Of a stretch of 64,000 bases of DNA, positions 29,525 to 38,269 are shown in pieces. The DNA is from JAAETI01 sp964195945 (lineage in GTDB: Bacteria; Actinomycetota; Acidimicrobiia; Spongiisociales; UBA5794), in the NCBI GenBank assembly GCA_964195945.1, contig CAXMRC010000091.1:5189-69188 (forward strand), given 5' to 3'. The first letter of the stretch is position 1. Every line of letters begins with the position of its first letter. Below the pieces are notes generated by a model. The model searched no databases. It was not told where the DNA came from and saw only the letters and a list, made by a program, of their open reading frames with translations. A program made the position numbers and the translations under genes.

Positions 29525-29982
29525 TTGTCAATTTCAATGTCAATGGGGAGAGTCGTGTTGCCAACGTGGCGGGCTCCGAGAGCCTTCTGCAGGTCCTGCG
29601 CGAAGAGCTCGGGTTGCCCGGCTCTAAGAATGCGTGTGAGCAGGGCGAGTGCGGATCGTGTTCGGTCGTGCTCGACGGTGCCGTGGTGACATCGTGTTTG
29701 GTTATGGCTGCGGATTGCGAGGGGTCGGAAATAGCCACGGTCGAAGGGATCGGCAGCGAAAGAGAACTCCACGCCGTACAGCAAGCCCTTGTCGATCACG
29801 GGGCCGTGCAATGTGGATTCTGCACTCCCGGTTTTGTGGTCACCGCCGCGCACTTGTTTGAAGAGAATCCGCATCCTGGAACCGACGAGATCAAAGAAGC
29901 ACTGTCCGGCAACATCTGTCGCTGCACCGGCTACGGGGCCATCTTGCGGTCCCTCGAAGCTCTAGCGGAGGAGACAACATGA
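29521..29982 (+). CDS. Xanthine dehydrogenase-type [2Fe-2S] subunit
   Basis: A 153-residue protein with the two [2Fe-2S] domains of molybdenum hydroxylases. The plant-type cluster is NACEQGECGSCSVVLDG with a fourth Cys in SCLVMA. The C-terminal helical-bundle cluster is CGFCTPGFV and GNICRCTGYGAI. The length is normal. Start and stop overlap both neighbours by four bases. It transfers electrons from the molybdenum site of the large subunit to the FAD subunit. Confidence 0.96.
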   Translation: MIVNFNVNGESRVANVAGSESLLQVLREELGLPGSKNACEQGECGSCSVVLDGAVVTSCLVMAADCEGSEIATVEGIGSERELHAVQQALVDHGAVQCGFCTPGFVVTAAHLFEENPHPGTDEIKEALSGNICRCTGYGAILRSLEALAEETT

Positions 29983-32204
29983 CTACTTCTCCAACTACCA
30001 GGACCAGGATCCGTGGCGGGGTCGGCGAGTCGCCGCAACGTCCAGACGCGATTCCCAAGGTCACCGGCAACTTTGCGTACGCCTCAGACCTGCATGCTGA
30101 CGGGATGCTGTGGGCGGCAACACTGCGTAGCCCGTATGCCCGTGCCCGCATCACGAAACTCGATACGGCACCGGCGCTCACCGTCGGGGGAGTCGTCGCA
30201 GTCATTACACAGCAAGACGTTCCCGGTCGCCGCGGATTCGGGATGCACGTTCCGGATCAGCCGGTGTTGGCCGACGGCGAATGCAACTACTGGGGTGAGC
30301 CGATCGCAGTCGTTGCTGCCTCTGATCTGGAAACCGCCAAACGGGGTGTGGCCGCGATCGTCATCGAGTACGAAGTTTTGGAACCTCTGACCGATATGGA
30401 GGAGGCCGATGCTGCCGATTCCCAGACGCGCAGGATGAAAGTCCGTCGTGGCGATTCGGAGGCAACGGGCGCGGTCGTGGTGGAGGGCTATTACGAGGTC
30501 GGGCAGCAAGATCAGGCGCCGCTAGGCAACGAAGCCGGGCTGGCGATCCCCGACGGTGAGGGCGGTGTCGACCTGTATGCCGTGAGCCAGTGGGTCCACA
30601 GCGACCATTGGCAGATCTACCCGTGCCTCGACTTGGAGCCGGAGCAAGTTCGCTGCCATCCAGTCGGCATGGGTGGGGCGTTCGGTTCGCGTGAGGATGT
30701 GAGCATGCACATCCACCTGTGCATGCTGGCGTTGCGCACCGGTCGGCCGGTCAAGATGTCATTTGATCGGGCAGAGTCATTTGTGGCCCATGTCCATCGT
30801 CACCCAGCCCGTATGTGGTACCGCCACGAGGCCGATACCGATGGCAAGTTGGTCAAGGTACAAGCGCGCCTGATTCTGGACGGCGGCGCCTATGAGTCGT
30901 CATCCAACGCGGTGATCGGAAATGCCGGGTATTTCGCGGTCGGGCCCTATCTGTGCGATAACGTGTTCGTCGACGCTGTTGCTGTCAAGACGAACAATCC
31001 TCCGGCCGGTGCGATGCGTGGTTTTGGCGGCGTGCAGACGGCCTTCGGACACGAAGCTCAGATGGATCGTCTCGCCGACGAGTTGGGCATAGATCGGCTC
31101 GAGATGCGGCGCAGAAACGCCCTAGGGCACGGTGACCCCATGAGCTCGTCGGGTCAGATCATTGAAGGTTCGTTGCCGACGGCCCAACTGATCGACGAGT
31201 TGGCAACAATGCCGCTGCCGGAGCCGCTCGCTTCCGATGACCCCCGGCATCTGCCAGGCGGCACCGGTCTAACAACAGAGCGGGGCCAGGTGAGGCGTGG
31301 TGTCGGCTACGGCGTCACCATCAAGAACCTCGCATTCTCCGAGGGCTTCGATGACTATTCCGATGCTCGGATCGCGATCAGCTCTGTCGGGGTCGAGGTC
31401 TACACCGCAGCCGCGGAAGTTGGACAAGGCATGGTGACCATCATCCAACAGCTCGTTCGTGATGTCCTGCAGATGGAGCAGGTTGCCGTTGTCTGGTCTG
31501 ACACCAGTGTGATCGGGTCGGCGGGTTCTACGTCGGCGTCCCGTCAGACACAAATGACAGGGGGTGCGACATATCAATGCGCCGTTGAGCTTCGTCAGCA
31601 GATCCTCGACGAGTTCGCTGGTGATGACCTGTCTACCGAAGGAGTATGGCGTGACGGCGATCTCATTGCGACGCTCGCCGAAGTATGTAGCGGGGGGATG
31701 TGTGAGCACGAAATCCGTTACCGCCACCCCGAGACCTTCCCCACAGATGAGAACAGTCAAGGCAACGCACATCCGGCCTTTGCGGCTGCGGCTCACCGCG
31801 CGGTTGTGGACGTTGATCCCGAGCTCGGGTTAGTACGCGTCGTGCAACTAGACACCGTGCAGGATGTCGGCAAGATTCTGAATCCGGTGGCGGCAGTTGG
31901 TCAGATCGAGGGAGGCACGCTGCAGGGTGTTGGCATGGCGGTCCTCGAGGAGCTGGTAGTCGACAAGGGTGTCATCAAGAACCCCAACTTCACCGACTAC
32001 TTGTTGCCGACATTTCTGGATGCACCGCATGTAGAGGTGAGATTCGTCGAGGAACCGGAGCGATGGGGGCCGCTGGGTGCCAAGGGCATCGGCGAGCCAC
32101 CGACGATCTCGGCGGGTCCTGCCGTGGCCGCGGCGATCAGGGATGCGACGGGTCGCGATCTACATCGAGTCCCGATCCTCCCCCAACATATCGCCGGGGT
32201 TTAG
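29979..32204 (+). CDS. Xanthine dehydrogenase-type molybdenum-binding subunit
   Basis: A 741-residue molybdopterin-cytosine-dinucleotide hydroxylase subunit (XdhA/XdhD type). The N-terminal domain starts VGESPQRPDAIPKVTGNFAY. GMGGAFGSREDVSMH and GAMRGFGGVQTAFGHEAQMD are cofactor-binding segments, and GAKGIGEPPTISAGPAVAAA holds the catalytic glutamate. The E. coli counterpart XdhD is larger because it carries extra Fe-S sequence; here that part is a separate gene. Next to the deaminase and YgfK-like genes the natural substrates would be hypoxanthine, xanthine or 8-oxopurines. No XdhC-type insertion chaperone is in the window. Confidence 0.93.
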   Translation: MTTSPTTRTRIRGGVGESPQRPDAIPKVTGNFAYASDLHADGMLWAATLRSPYARARITKLDTAPALTVGGVVAVITQQDVPGRRGFGMHVPDQPVLADGECNYWGEPIAVVAASDLETAKRGVAAIVIEYEVLEPLTDMEEADAADSQTRRMKVRRGDSEATGAVVVEGYYEVGQQDQAPLGNEAGLAIPDGEGGVDLYAVSQWVHSDHWQIYPCLDLEPEQVRCHPVGMGGAFGSREDVSMHIHLCMLALRTGRPVKMSFDRAESFVAHVHRHPARMWYRHEADTDGKLVKVQARLILDGGAYESSSNAVIGNAGYFAVGPYLCDNVFVDAVAVKTNNPPAGAMRGFGGVQTAFGHEAQMDRLADELGIDRLEMRRRNALGHGDPMSSSGQIIEGSLPTAQLIDELATMPLPEPLASDDPRHLPGGTGLTTERGQVRRGVGYGVTIKNLAFSEGFDDYSDARIAISSVGVEVYTAAAEVGQGMVTIIQQLVRDVLQMEQVAVVWSDTSVIGSAGSTSASRQTQMTGGATYQCAVELRQQILDEFAGDDLSTEGVWRDGDLIATLAEVCSGGMCEHEIRYRHPETFPTDENSQGNAHPAFAAAAHRAVVDVDPELGLVRVVQLDTVQDVGKILNPVAAVGQIEGGTLQGVGMAVLEELVVDKGVIKNPNFTDYLLPTFLDAPHVEVRFVEEPERWGPLGAKGIGEPPTISAGPAVAAAIRDATGRDLHRVPILPQHIAGV

Positions 32205-32268
32205 TGGCAGTGGGAACTCGACCTTGATACCGATCTTGTTTGCTGCCGAGGGGGTGGCTCCGAGTGGT

Positions 32269-33906
32269 GTGCTCAACGTCGAAATCTGGGCCGTTGGCCT
32301 GATCGCGATCGCGGCCGCGGTTGCCGTGATCGCGAGGCTATTCAAGGCACCGTTCACAGTGTTGCTCGTGGTTGCCGGTCTCGTTATGGCGGTGACAACC
32401 CAGGCCGACGTAACGCTTTCTAAGGATTTGATCCTCGGTGTGTTCGTTCCGCCGCTTGTGTTCGAGGCGACGATGCATCTGCCGTGGCGCCGGCTCCGCA
32501 AAGACCTTGCCTCCATTCTGACCCTGGCGATCGGCGGGACGCTGATCGGCACGTTCGTGGTCGGCGCAATCGTACGTCAGCTCTTGGGCGTTCCCTGGCC
32601 TGCTGCGCTGGCGTTTGGGGCGCTGATATCGGCGACCGACCCGGTTGCGGTCATCGCCCTGTTCCGCAGTCTCGGCGTCAGCAAGCGCCTCACAACCTTG
32701 GTCGAGGGGGAGAGCCTCTTCAATGACGGTGTCGCCATAGTCGTCTTCAATCTGGCGGTGGCGGCCGGAGCGGTCGACGCCGCTGCTTTCAGCCTCGGCG
32801 GCGCTGTTGGCGACTTCATCATCGTTGCGTTTGGAGGCCTCGCCGTCGGGGTCGTTCTTGGGTACGTCGTTTCCAATGTCATCTTGAGGAACCTCGATGA
32901 CCACCTCGTCGAGACTGCGGTGACCGTGGCGCTTGCGTTTGGCTCATACCTGATCGCCGAGGAGTTCGGCCTACTCATCGGGGAGGAGGGACTCCACCTC
33001 AGCGGAATCCTGGCAGTTGTCGCGGCGGGTTTGGTTGTTGGCGATATCGGGTTGCGCAACACTTCGCCTCCAACGCGGCTCACTCTGGAGAACTTCTGGG
33101 AGTTCCTTTCCTTCACAGTGAACTCGTTTGTGTTTCTGCTCATCGGGTTGCGTATCGACGTGCGTGACCTCGGTGCGCATCTCGACTTCGTTGCCGTGGC
33201 AGTGGTAGCCATTCTCGTTGCTCGAGCTGTGATTATCTACGGGACGATGACGGTGCAGAACCGAATCAGAGCCACCGCACACGTGCCGACGTCTTATCAG
33301 CACGTCTTGTACTGGGGTGGCCTACGTGGTGCGGTCAGCTTGGCGCTGGCGTTGACACTGTCGAGTTCCTTCGACAAAGGGGTTGCCGACACTCTCGAGC
33401 TGGCAACCTTTGGAGTTGTGTTGTTCACGCTGCTGGTCCAGGGGACGACGATCAACGGTCTCATCCGGCGGTTGGGTCTTGGGAAGCGATCTGATGCTGT
33501 CGTTGAGCAGCAGCGCCACCAAGCCGCGATCTATAGCAAGCGTGCGGGCAGGGCTGAGATGGAACGACTACGTCGTGAGGGTCTTGTTCTGCCGCAGCTG
33601 TGGGCATCGCTGGACGAGAAGTATGACGACGAAATCCGGAGGGATCGTTCGTCGCTCGATGTGCACTTCCAGCGCAACCCGGGATTGGAAACCGCCATGT
33701 TCCTGCAAGCCCGTGCCGATGCGCTCAACGCCGAGCGCAGTGCAGTGCTCGATGTCGCACGACGGGGACTTGTAAGCAGCGAGATTGCGGAAGAGTTCTC
33801 GAATGATCTGGCACATCGCCTGGCTGCCCTCGAGTTCCTGCGATCCCGCCTTGGAGTTGCTCAGGAAATCGAAACCGAACCTGAGCCGCTGGAGGATGCC
33901 GAATGA
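32269..33906 (+). CDS. CPA1-family Na+(K+)/H+ antiporter
   Basis: About 545 residues with 11-13 membrane spans followed by a hydrophilic C-terminal tail of about 130 residues. FGALISATDPVAVIALFRSLG and LVEGESLFNDGVAIVVF are the ion-binding signatures of NhaP/NHE-type exchangers, and GLRGAVSLALALTL is typical of helix 10-11. The frame stays open back into the xdh gene; GTG 32269 (VLNVEIWAVGL) is my preferred start, with GTG 32254 and TTG 32224 possible. It overlaps the UspA-like gene by ATGA, so a soluble regulatory partner is likely. Role: pH or salt homeostasis. Confidence 0.88.
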   Translation: MLNVEIWAVGLIAIAAAVAVIARLFKAPFTVLLVVAGLVMAVTTQADVTLSKDLILGVFVPPLVFEATMHLPWRRLRKDLASILTLAIGGTLIGTFVVGAIVRQLLGVPWPAALAFGALISATDPVAVIALFRSLGVSKRLTTLVEGESLFNDGVAIVVFNLAVAAGAVDAAAFSLGGAVGDFIIVAFGGLAVGVVLGYVVSNVILRNLDDHLVETAVTVALAFGSYLIAEEFGLLIGEEGLHLSGILAVVAAGLVVGDIGLRNTSPPTRLTLENFWEFLSFTVNSFVFLLIGLRIDVRDLGAHLDFVAVAVVAILVARAVIIYGTMTVQNRIRATAHVPTSYQHVLYWGGLRGAVSLALALTLSSSFDKGVADTLELATFGVVLFTLLVQGTTINGLIRRLGLGKRSDAVVEQQRHQAAIYSKRAGRAEMERLRREGLVLPQLWASLDEKYDDEIRRDRSSLDVHFQRNPGLETAMFLQARADALNAERSAVLDVARRGLVSSEIAEEFSNDLAHRLAALEFLRSRLGVAQEIETEPEPLEDAE

Positions 33907-34349
33907 AGGGCATAGTTTGCGCTACCAACGCCGGCGAAGATTCCCGGGCTGTCCACATGGCCGCTTTTCGCAGGGCTCTTGAAGAAGAGACGAACGTCAT
34001 CTTTCTCCATGTGATCGGTGGGTCAGATTTTGACGAGCAACCCGTTCGGATGCAGCGCGCCATAGTGGAGGAGTTGGACTGGCTGCTGCACGCTCTGATT
34101 CGGGTAGCGCGGGATCGATCCCAGGCAGCGGAGGTCGCGTCTGAAGTGGTGCTCCGTACTGGATCTCCGCGCGATGAGATCCTTGCTTTCCTGGTGGAAG
34201 CACCGCCGACGGCGCTGCTGATCGGGGTACCGCGTGATGGCGATGCCAGCATCTTTGCCGGCCAGACATTCGACGATTTCGTGGCAGAGCTCGAGAGCCT
34301 TGGGGTACGGGTCGAGCTGGTCTCGACCGGCACTGATGGTCGGGTATGA
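33903..34349 (+). CDS. UspA-like universal stress domain protein
   Basis: A 148-residue single-domain protein. KGIVCATNAGEDSRAVHMAAF is the first strand and helix of the Usp fold, NVIFLHVIGG the second strand, and VLRTGSPRDEILAFLVE resembles the V.G.P...I...A pattern. The ATP-binding GxxGxxxxxxxxG-S motif is not convincing (LIGVPRDGDASIFAG), so nucleotide binding is doubtful. Overlap with the antiporter gene suggests regulation of that antiporter. The stop codon lies within a perfect hairpin (34332-34357). Confidence 0.75.
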   Translation: MKGIVCATNAGEDSRAVHMAAFRRALEEETNVIFLHVIGGSDFDEQPVRMQRAIVEELDWLLHALIRVARDRSQAAEVASEVVLRTGSPRDEILAFLVEAPPTALLIGVPRDGDASIFAGQTFDDFVAELESLGVRVELVSTGTDGRV

Positions 34350-34357
34350 CCATCAGT
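34332..34357 (+). terminator. Perfect hairpin across the stop codon of the UspA-like gene
   Basis: ACTGATGGTC-GGGTAT-GACCATCAGT gives a perfect 10-bp stem with a 6-base loop, containing the stop at 34347-34349. A second stem, GAGGCC-GATTT-GGCC with further pairing around, follows at 34359-34377. There is no T-run, so it is a terminator-like or RNA-protecting structure rather than a classical terminator. Confidence 0.5.
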
Positions 34358-34508
34358 CGAGGCCGATTTGGCCTTCTCGGCATGGCAAAATATGGAGGCG
34401 AAGATATGTCAGGATCCTTCCGCTTGGCTATCGTCCTCGCATAGCCTTTTGGCTAAATTCGCAGAGAAAGCTCCCGCAACTAATGCGGGAGCAATATATA
34501 GGAGGGTT
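34358..34508 (+). promoter_or_regulatory. Structured leader before the ABC importer operon, possible attenuator
   Basis: Three short complementary blocks occur in order: GGCTA (34426-34430), TAGCC (34442-34446) and GGCTA (34451-34455). The middle block can pair with either neighbour, so two mutually exclusive hairpins are possible. A perfect 8-bp stem, CTCCCGCA-ACTAA-TGCGGGAG (34471-34491), follows, and the ribosome site GGAGGG at 34501-34506 comes 10 bases later. I do not recognise a known riboswitch class. The region carries no convincing gene. Confidence 0.4.
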
Positions 34509-35909
34509 ATGAAGTACCGACTTCTTGCATTGCTTGCAGCGGTTCTATTGGTCTTTACAGCGTGCTCGAGTGACGATGCCGAAGAGGTGGCGACCACGGT
34601 CGCCGACCCAGGTGGCGACGCCCCGGCCGCTGAAGTCATCGATATTGACTTTTGGGTAGCATTTTCGGACGAGGCGCGTCTTGGGTTTGCTGAGGATGCG
34701 GCCGCCGCATTCAACGGCAATCACGCTGACTACAACATCAAGGTGACCTCGTTTGCGTCCTACAACGATGCATTCGACGCTGCCGTTCTTTCGGTAGACA
34801 GCGGTGATCCACCGGCGATGATCCACTTCTTTGAGGCTGCCACCCGGCAGGCTCTCGATGCCGTGGATGCGTCTGGCAACCCGATCTTCAAATCAGTGAC
34901 CGAGGCCATCGCCGGTCGCACGGAGATTCTCGGCGAACCTGTCGTTCTCGACTCAGTTGTCTCGGCAGCTCGCAACTATTACACCGTCGACGGTTCGTTC
35001 TATTCGATGCCGTGGAACACCTCGACGACGGTGATGTTCAACAACATGGACATGCTCAACGCTGCTGGTATCACGGAGCCTCCCGCTACGTGGGGCGACG
35101 TGGAGACCGCATGTGCTGCTGTCATGGGGCTAGCTGATGCACCGAGCGGATGTATCACCTGGCCGAACCACTCGTGGTTCGTAGAGCAAAGTCTCGGACA
35201 GCAGGGTGAGCTTCTCGCCAACGCTGACAATGGCCGCACCGGCCGGGCCACCGAGGTGTTCCTCGAGTCCGACGGCATGCTCAACTATCTCGAATGGTGG
35301 AAGGGTCTTTCAGATTCCGGCTACTACACCTACACCGGTCTGCAGCGTGATTGGGATGGAACCATGAACGCGTACCTTGCTGGTGAGGTAGCGATGCTCG
35401 TTTACTCGAGTTCGGATACAACTAAGGCTGATACGGACTCAACGTTCACGAACGTGGCGAGCTTCATGCCAAGCAATGAGAACGTCGACTACGTCGGCAA
35501 TCTCATCGGTGGAGCCACCATCTGGATGCTGGACGGCATGGACACGGCGACAGAAGACGGAGCGCTTGCGTTCATGAACTTCTTCTCCAATCCCCCAAAT
35601 GCTGCTGCCTGGCATCAGCTGACCGGATATGTCCCGATCACAGAAGACGCGGTTGCGTTGCTTGAGACCGAGGGTTTCTACGCAGAGAGCCCGAACAGCA
35701 AGGTCGCATCAGACCAGCTGGCGGCTGCGCAGAACACCCCGGCTTCACTGGGAGCGCTCCTCGGAAACTTTGTCGGCATTCGTGACGTGATCACGCTTGC
35801 CATCGAAGACATCCTCGTGAACGACCTCGATGTTGCTACTCGCATGGCTCAGGCCAATGAAGAAGCGAACAAGTCGCTCACCGAGTATGAGCAGTTGTTC
35901 GGCAACTGA
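34509..35909 (+). CDS. Extracellular solute-binding lipoprotein, UgpB/MalE family
   Basis: A 466-residue lipoprotein. ATG 34509 with GGAGGG just upstream begins a lipoprotein signal (MKYRLLALLAAVLLVFTAC, lipobox FTAC); a longer frame opens upstream without support. After a Ser/Asp/Ala-rich linker the mature domain begins IDIDFWVAFSDEARLGF. YSMPWNTSTTVMFNN and MLNAAGITEPPATWGD are diagnostic of UgpB-type binding proteins for glycerol-3-phosphate, sugars or related polar solutes. It precedes two permeases. The substrate is unknown; the downstream GS-like ligase and dehydrogenases point to an amine or amino alcohol as much as to a sugar. Confidence 0.93.
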   Translation: MKYRLLALLAAVLLVFTACSSDDAEEVATTVADPGGDAPAAEVIDIDFWVAFSDEARLGFAEDAAAAFNGNHADYNIKVTSFASYNDAFDAAVLSVDSGDPPAMIHFFEAATRQALDAVDASGNPIFKSVTEAIAGRTEILGEPVVLDSVVSAARNYYTVDGSFYSMPWNTSTTVMFNNMDMLNAAGITEPPATWGDVETACAAVMGLADAPSGCITWPNHSWFVEQSLGQQGELLANADNGRTGRATEVFLESDGMLNYLEWWKGLSDSGYYTYTGLQRDWDGTMNAYLAGEVAMLVYSSSDTTKADTDSTFTNVASFMPSNENVDYVGNLIGGATIWMLDGMDTATEDGALAFMNFFSNPPNAAAWHQLTGYVPITEDAVALLETEGFYAESPNSKVASDQLAAAQNTPASLGALLGNFVGIRDVITLAIEDILVNDLDVATRMAQANEEANKSLTEYEQLFGN

Positions 35910-35924
35910 TCTAACGAAACCAGC

Positions 35925-35956
35925 TTTGGGGGCGGGGCAATTGCCTCGCCCCCAAA
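35925..35956 (+). other. Strong intra-operon hairpin between binding protein and permease genes
   Basis: TTTGGGGGCG and CGCCCCCAAA pair as 10 bp around an inner GGC-AATT-GCC stem, with one mismatch between them. It starts 16 bases after the binding-protein stop. Such structures after the first gene of ABC operons are known to stabilise that mRNA segment and lower expression of the permeases. No T-run follows on either strand, so complete termination is unlikely. Confidence 0.65.
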
Positions 35957-35993
35957 AAGCACCTTGTGAACACAGAATGAGATCTATACCTTC

Positions 35994-37373
35994 ATGCTGA
36001 TTCTTGGCCTCGTCGTTGCCGCATTCATTGGTCCTCTCTATGTCTGGTGGAGAACCGACAATCCATCTCCTGCCCGCTACGGCATCGCTTCTACCGTTGC
36101 TGTTCTCGGCGCCGCGGTTACGCCACTGGCGATGGGTCAATGCGGTTTTGCCGCGGCAACCAGCGGCGTCGATCACCTACTTGCATACGGTTTGATGACA
36201 GGTGGAGCGTGGTTGGCGCTCATCGGCCTTCATGGTCTATTCGACCGAGCCGACGGCAAGATCAAGAAAGCAACCGAGATGACCGGCGAGATCCAAACCG
36301 GTGGCTACCGCATGGGCTGGTGGGTGCCATGGGTCCTGTTGTCTCCCACCCTCGCCATCCTGGTGGTGTTCCTTTACGCCCCGGCCATCCAGACCTTTAC
36401 GCTTTCAACTCAGCTGACTCGCCTTGGTGCACCGAAGTCGATTGATGTTTGCTTCGGCAACTTCACGGAACTGCTGATCACCGACCCGATCAAGTTGGTC
36501 GCCTACCCACTTCTCTCGATCGCAGCTATCTACGGTGCACGCCTGTGGGTCACCCGCTCCGCCGCTGGTTCATTGAGCCGGCGGGGTGCCGATATCGCTT
36601 CGGTCGGCGCCATGCTCTCTGTCTTTGTAGCGCTGTACGCAATGTTCTCACCCGGCGGTGGCGGTCAGGTCGCTTACCGGCCGGTGTATGTAAACACGGT
36701 CATCATCTCGGTCGGCATCGTTGCCCTCGGCATGACGGGCGGACTGGCGATTGCCTATCTGGCTTTTCGTAAGATCCGTGGTGGCACCATCTACCGGACG
36801 CTGCTGATCTGGCCGTACGCTATCTCCCCAGCAGTCGCCGGTGTCCTCTTCTTCATGATCTTCGATCCAACGGTCGGGATCTTTACCTACCTGATGGACT
36901 CATGGTTCGGTATCGACGTACCGAATTATCGAGAGCACGCAGCTCTGGCCATGATTGCCATCGTTCTGGCCAGTGCATGGAAGATCGTTGGCTACAACAT
37001 CCTTTTCTACCTCGCCGGTTTGCAGACGGTTCCACTGGACCAGATCGAGGCGGCCGTGATCGATGGTGCGTCTGCCTGGCAACGCTTCAAGAAGATCGTT
37101 TTGCCCGCGTTGTCTCCGATCACCTTCTTCCTTCTTGTTACCAATCTGACTTACGCCTTCTTTGAGGTCTATGCCACCATCGACTTCATGACCAAGGGGG
37201 CTCCCGCGGGGAGAACCTCTGTGGCGATATACGAGATCATCCGCGTTGGCGTAAACAACGGCGACCTTGGCCGAGGCGCCGCCCAGTCGGTCCTTCTGTT
37301 CATCGCCGTCATCGCGGTCACGTTGTGGCAGTTCCGAACCAGCGGCGAGCGTGTTAGCTATGGGGGATCCTGA
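35994..37373 (+). CDS. ABC importer permease, UgpA/MalF type, with extra N-terminal membrane region
   Basis: A 459-residue permease, longer than the usual 290-310. The C-terminal 330 residues carry the expected six spans and the EAA loop (EAAVIDGASAWQRFKKIVLPALSPI). The first 110 residues add about three hydrophobic segments (LILGLVVAAFIGPLYVWW, YGIASTVAVLGAAVTPLAMG, LLAYGLMTGGAWLALIGLHG). They are followed by a charged linker (DRADGKIKKATEM) before the normal first span. The start at ATG 35994 has no clear ribosome site; if translation began nearer MGWWVPWVLLSPT the protein would be of normal length. It abuts the second permease gene. Confidence 0.88.
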   Translation: MLILGLVVAAFIGPLYVWWRTDNPSPARYGIASTVAVLGAAVTPLAMGQCGFAAATSGVDHLLAYGLMTGGAWLALIGLHGLFDRADGKIKKATEMTGEIQTGGYRMGWWVPWVLLSPTLAILVVFLYAPAIQTFTLSTQLTRLGAPKSIDVCFGNFTELLITDPIKLVAYPLLSIAAIYGARLWVTRSAAGSLSRRGADIASVGAMLSVFVALYAMFSPGGGGQVAYRPVYVNTVIISVGIVALGMTGGLAIAYLAFRKIRGGTIYRTLLIWPYAISPAVAGVLFFMIFDPTVGIFTYLMDSWFGIDVPNYREHAALAMIAIVLASAWKIVGYNILFYLAGLQTVPLDQIEAAVIDGASAWQRFKKIVLPALSPITFFLLVTNLTYAFFEVYATIDFMTKGAPAGRTSVAIYEIIRVGVNNGDLGRGAAQSVLLFIAVIAVTLWQFRTSGERVSYGGS

Positions 37374-38221
37374 TGTCCGGTCTCAATCCAGGAGTGCAGA
37401 GGAGAGGCTTTGCCAGAGGTCGCAGTTGGCCCTACCACCTTGGCCTAACAGTCACGGCCCTGGTCATTGCGTTTCCTTTGCTTTATGCAGCACTCATCGC
37501 GACGCAGAACAATCCCGAGATCTTCTCCTTCAAGTTCAGTCCTGGCAGTGCGCTGCAGTCGAACTTTGATGCCGTCTGGGTGAAACGGGACTTTGCCGGT
37601 GCAATGTGGAACTCGCTGCAGATGTCTATCTGGGTGACTATCGGCAAGACGATTCTTTCGTTGCTGGCCGGTTTGGCGTTTGTCTACTTCAAGTTCCGCT
37701 TCAAGTGGATTGTCTTCTTCTTTGTGTTGATCACGCTGATGATGCCGACCGAGGTGATGATTCTCGCCATGTTCCGGATGGTGTCTGGATTCGGTTGGCA
37801 AGACACAATGACTGCACTCGTGCTGCCATTCCTGGCCTCGGCGACGGGTGCGTTCCTGTTCCGCCAACATTTTGCGAACCTGCCGGGGTCGCTCCTCGAG
37901 GCGTCACAGATTGATGGGGCAACGCCGATCCAGTTCCTCACCAGAGTGCTCATTCCGCTGTCCTGGAACGTCATCGCAGCGCTGTTTGTGATCCAGTATG
38001 TCTATACGTGGAACATGTTCCTGTGGCCCAGCCTGATCATCCGTGACGATTCGCGTCAGGTCGTCCAGGTCGCCCTGCAGACGCTCACCAATATCGACGG
38101 ATCACTCACGTATGGACCGTTGATGCTGGCCGCCATCATCGCATCGATACCGCCTGCGATCGTGTTCGTTCTGATGCAGAAGCCCTTCATGAGTGGATTT
38201 GCGGTTGGGCAAAGCAAGTAA
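37373..38221 (+). CDS. ABC importer permease, UgpE/MalG type
   Basis: A 282-residue permease with six spans. The EAA loop is LEASQIDGATPIQFLTRVLIPLS and the C-terminal YVYTWNMFLWPSLIIRDDSR is close to UgpE. The start ATG overlaps the preceding permease end by one base. It pairs with the larger permease and the lipoprotein to import a polar solute. No ATP-binding subunit is encoded nearby, so a shared ATPase (MsmX/UgpC-like) elsewhere must energise it. Confidence 0.93.
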   Translation: MSGLNPGVQRRGFARGRSWPYHLGLTVTALVIAFPLLYAALIATQNNPEIFSFKFSPGSALQSNFDAVWVKRDFAGAMWNSLQMSIWVTIGKTILSLLAGLAFVYFKFRFKWIVFFFVLITLMMPTEVMILAMFRMVSGFGWQDTMTALVLPFLASATGAFLFRQHFANLPGSLLEASQIDGATPIQFLTRVLIPLSWNVIAALFVIQYVYTWNMFLWPSLIIRDDSRQVVQVALQTLTNIDGSLTYGPLMLAAIIASIPPAIVFVLMQKPFMSGFAVGQSK

Positions 38222-38269
38222 TCGACATCCGTCGGTCAATAGCTGCACAGGTCAAGAGGGAGAGCCACA

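Noticed and set aside
35925..35956. True terminator after the binding-protein gene
   Set aside because: The stem is strong but no T-run follows on either strand, and the permeases downstream have no evident own promoter.
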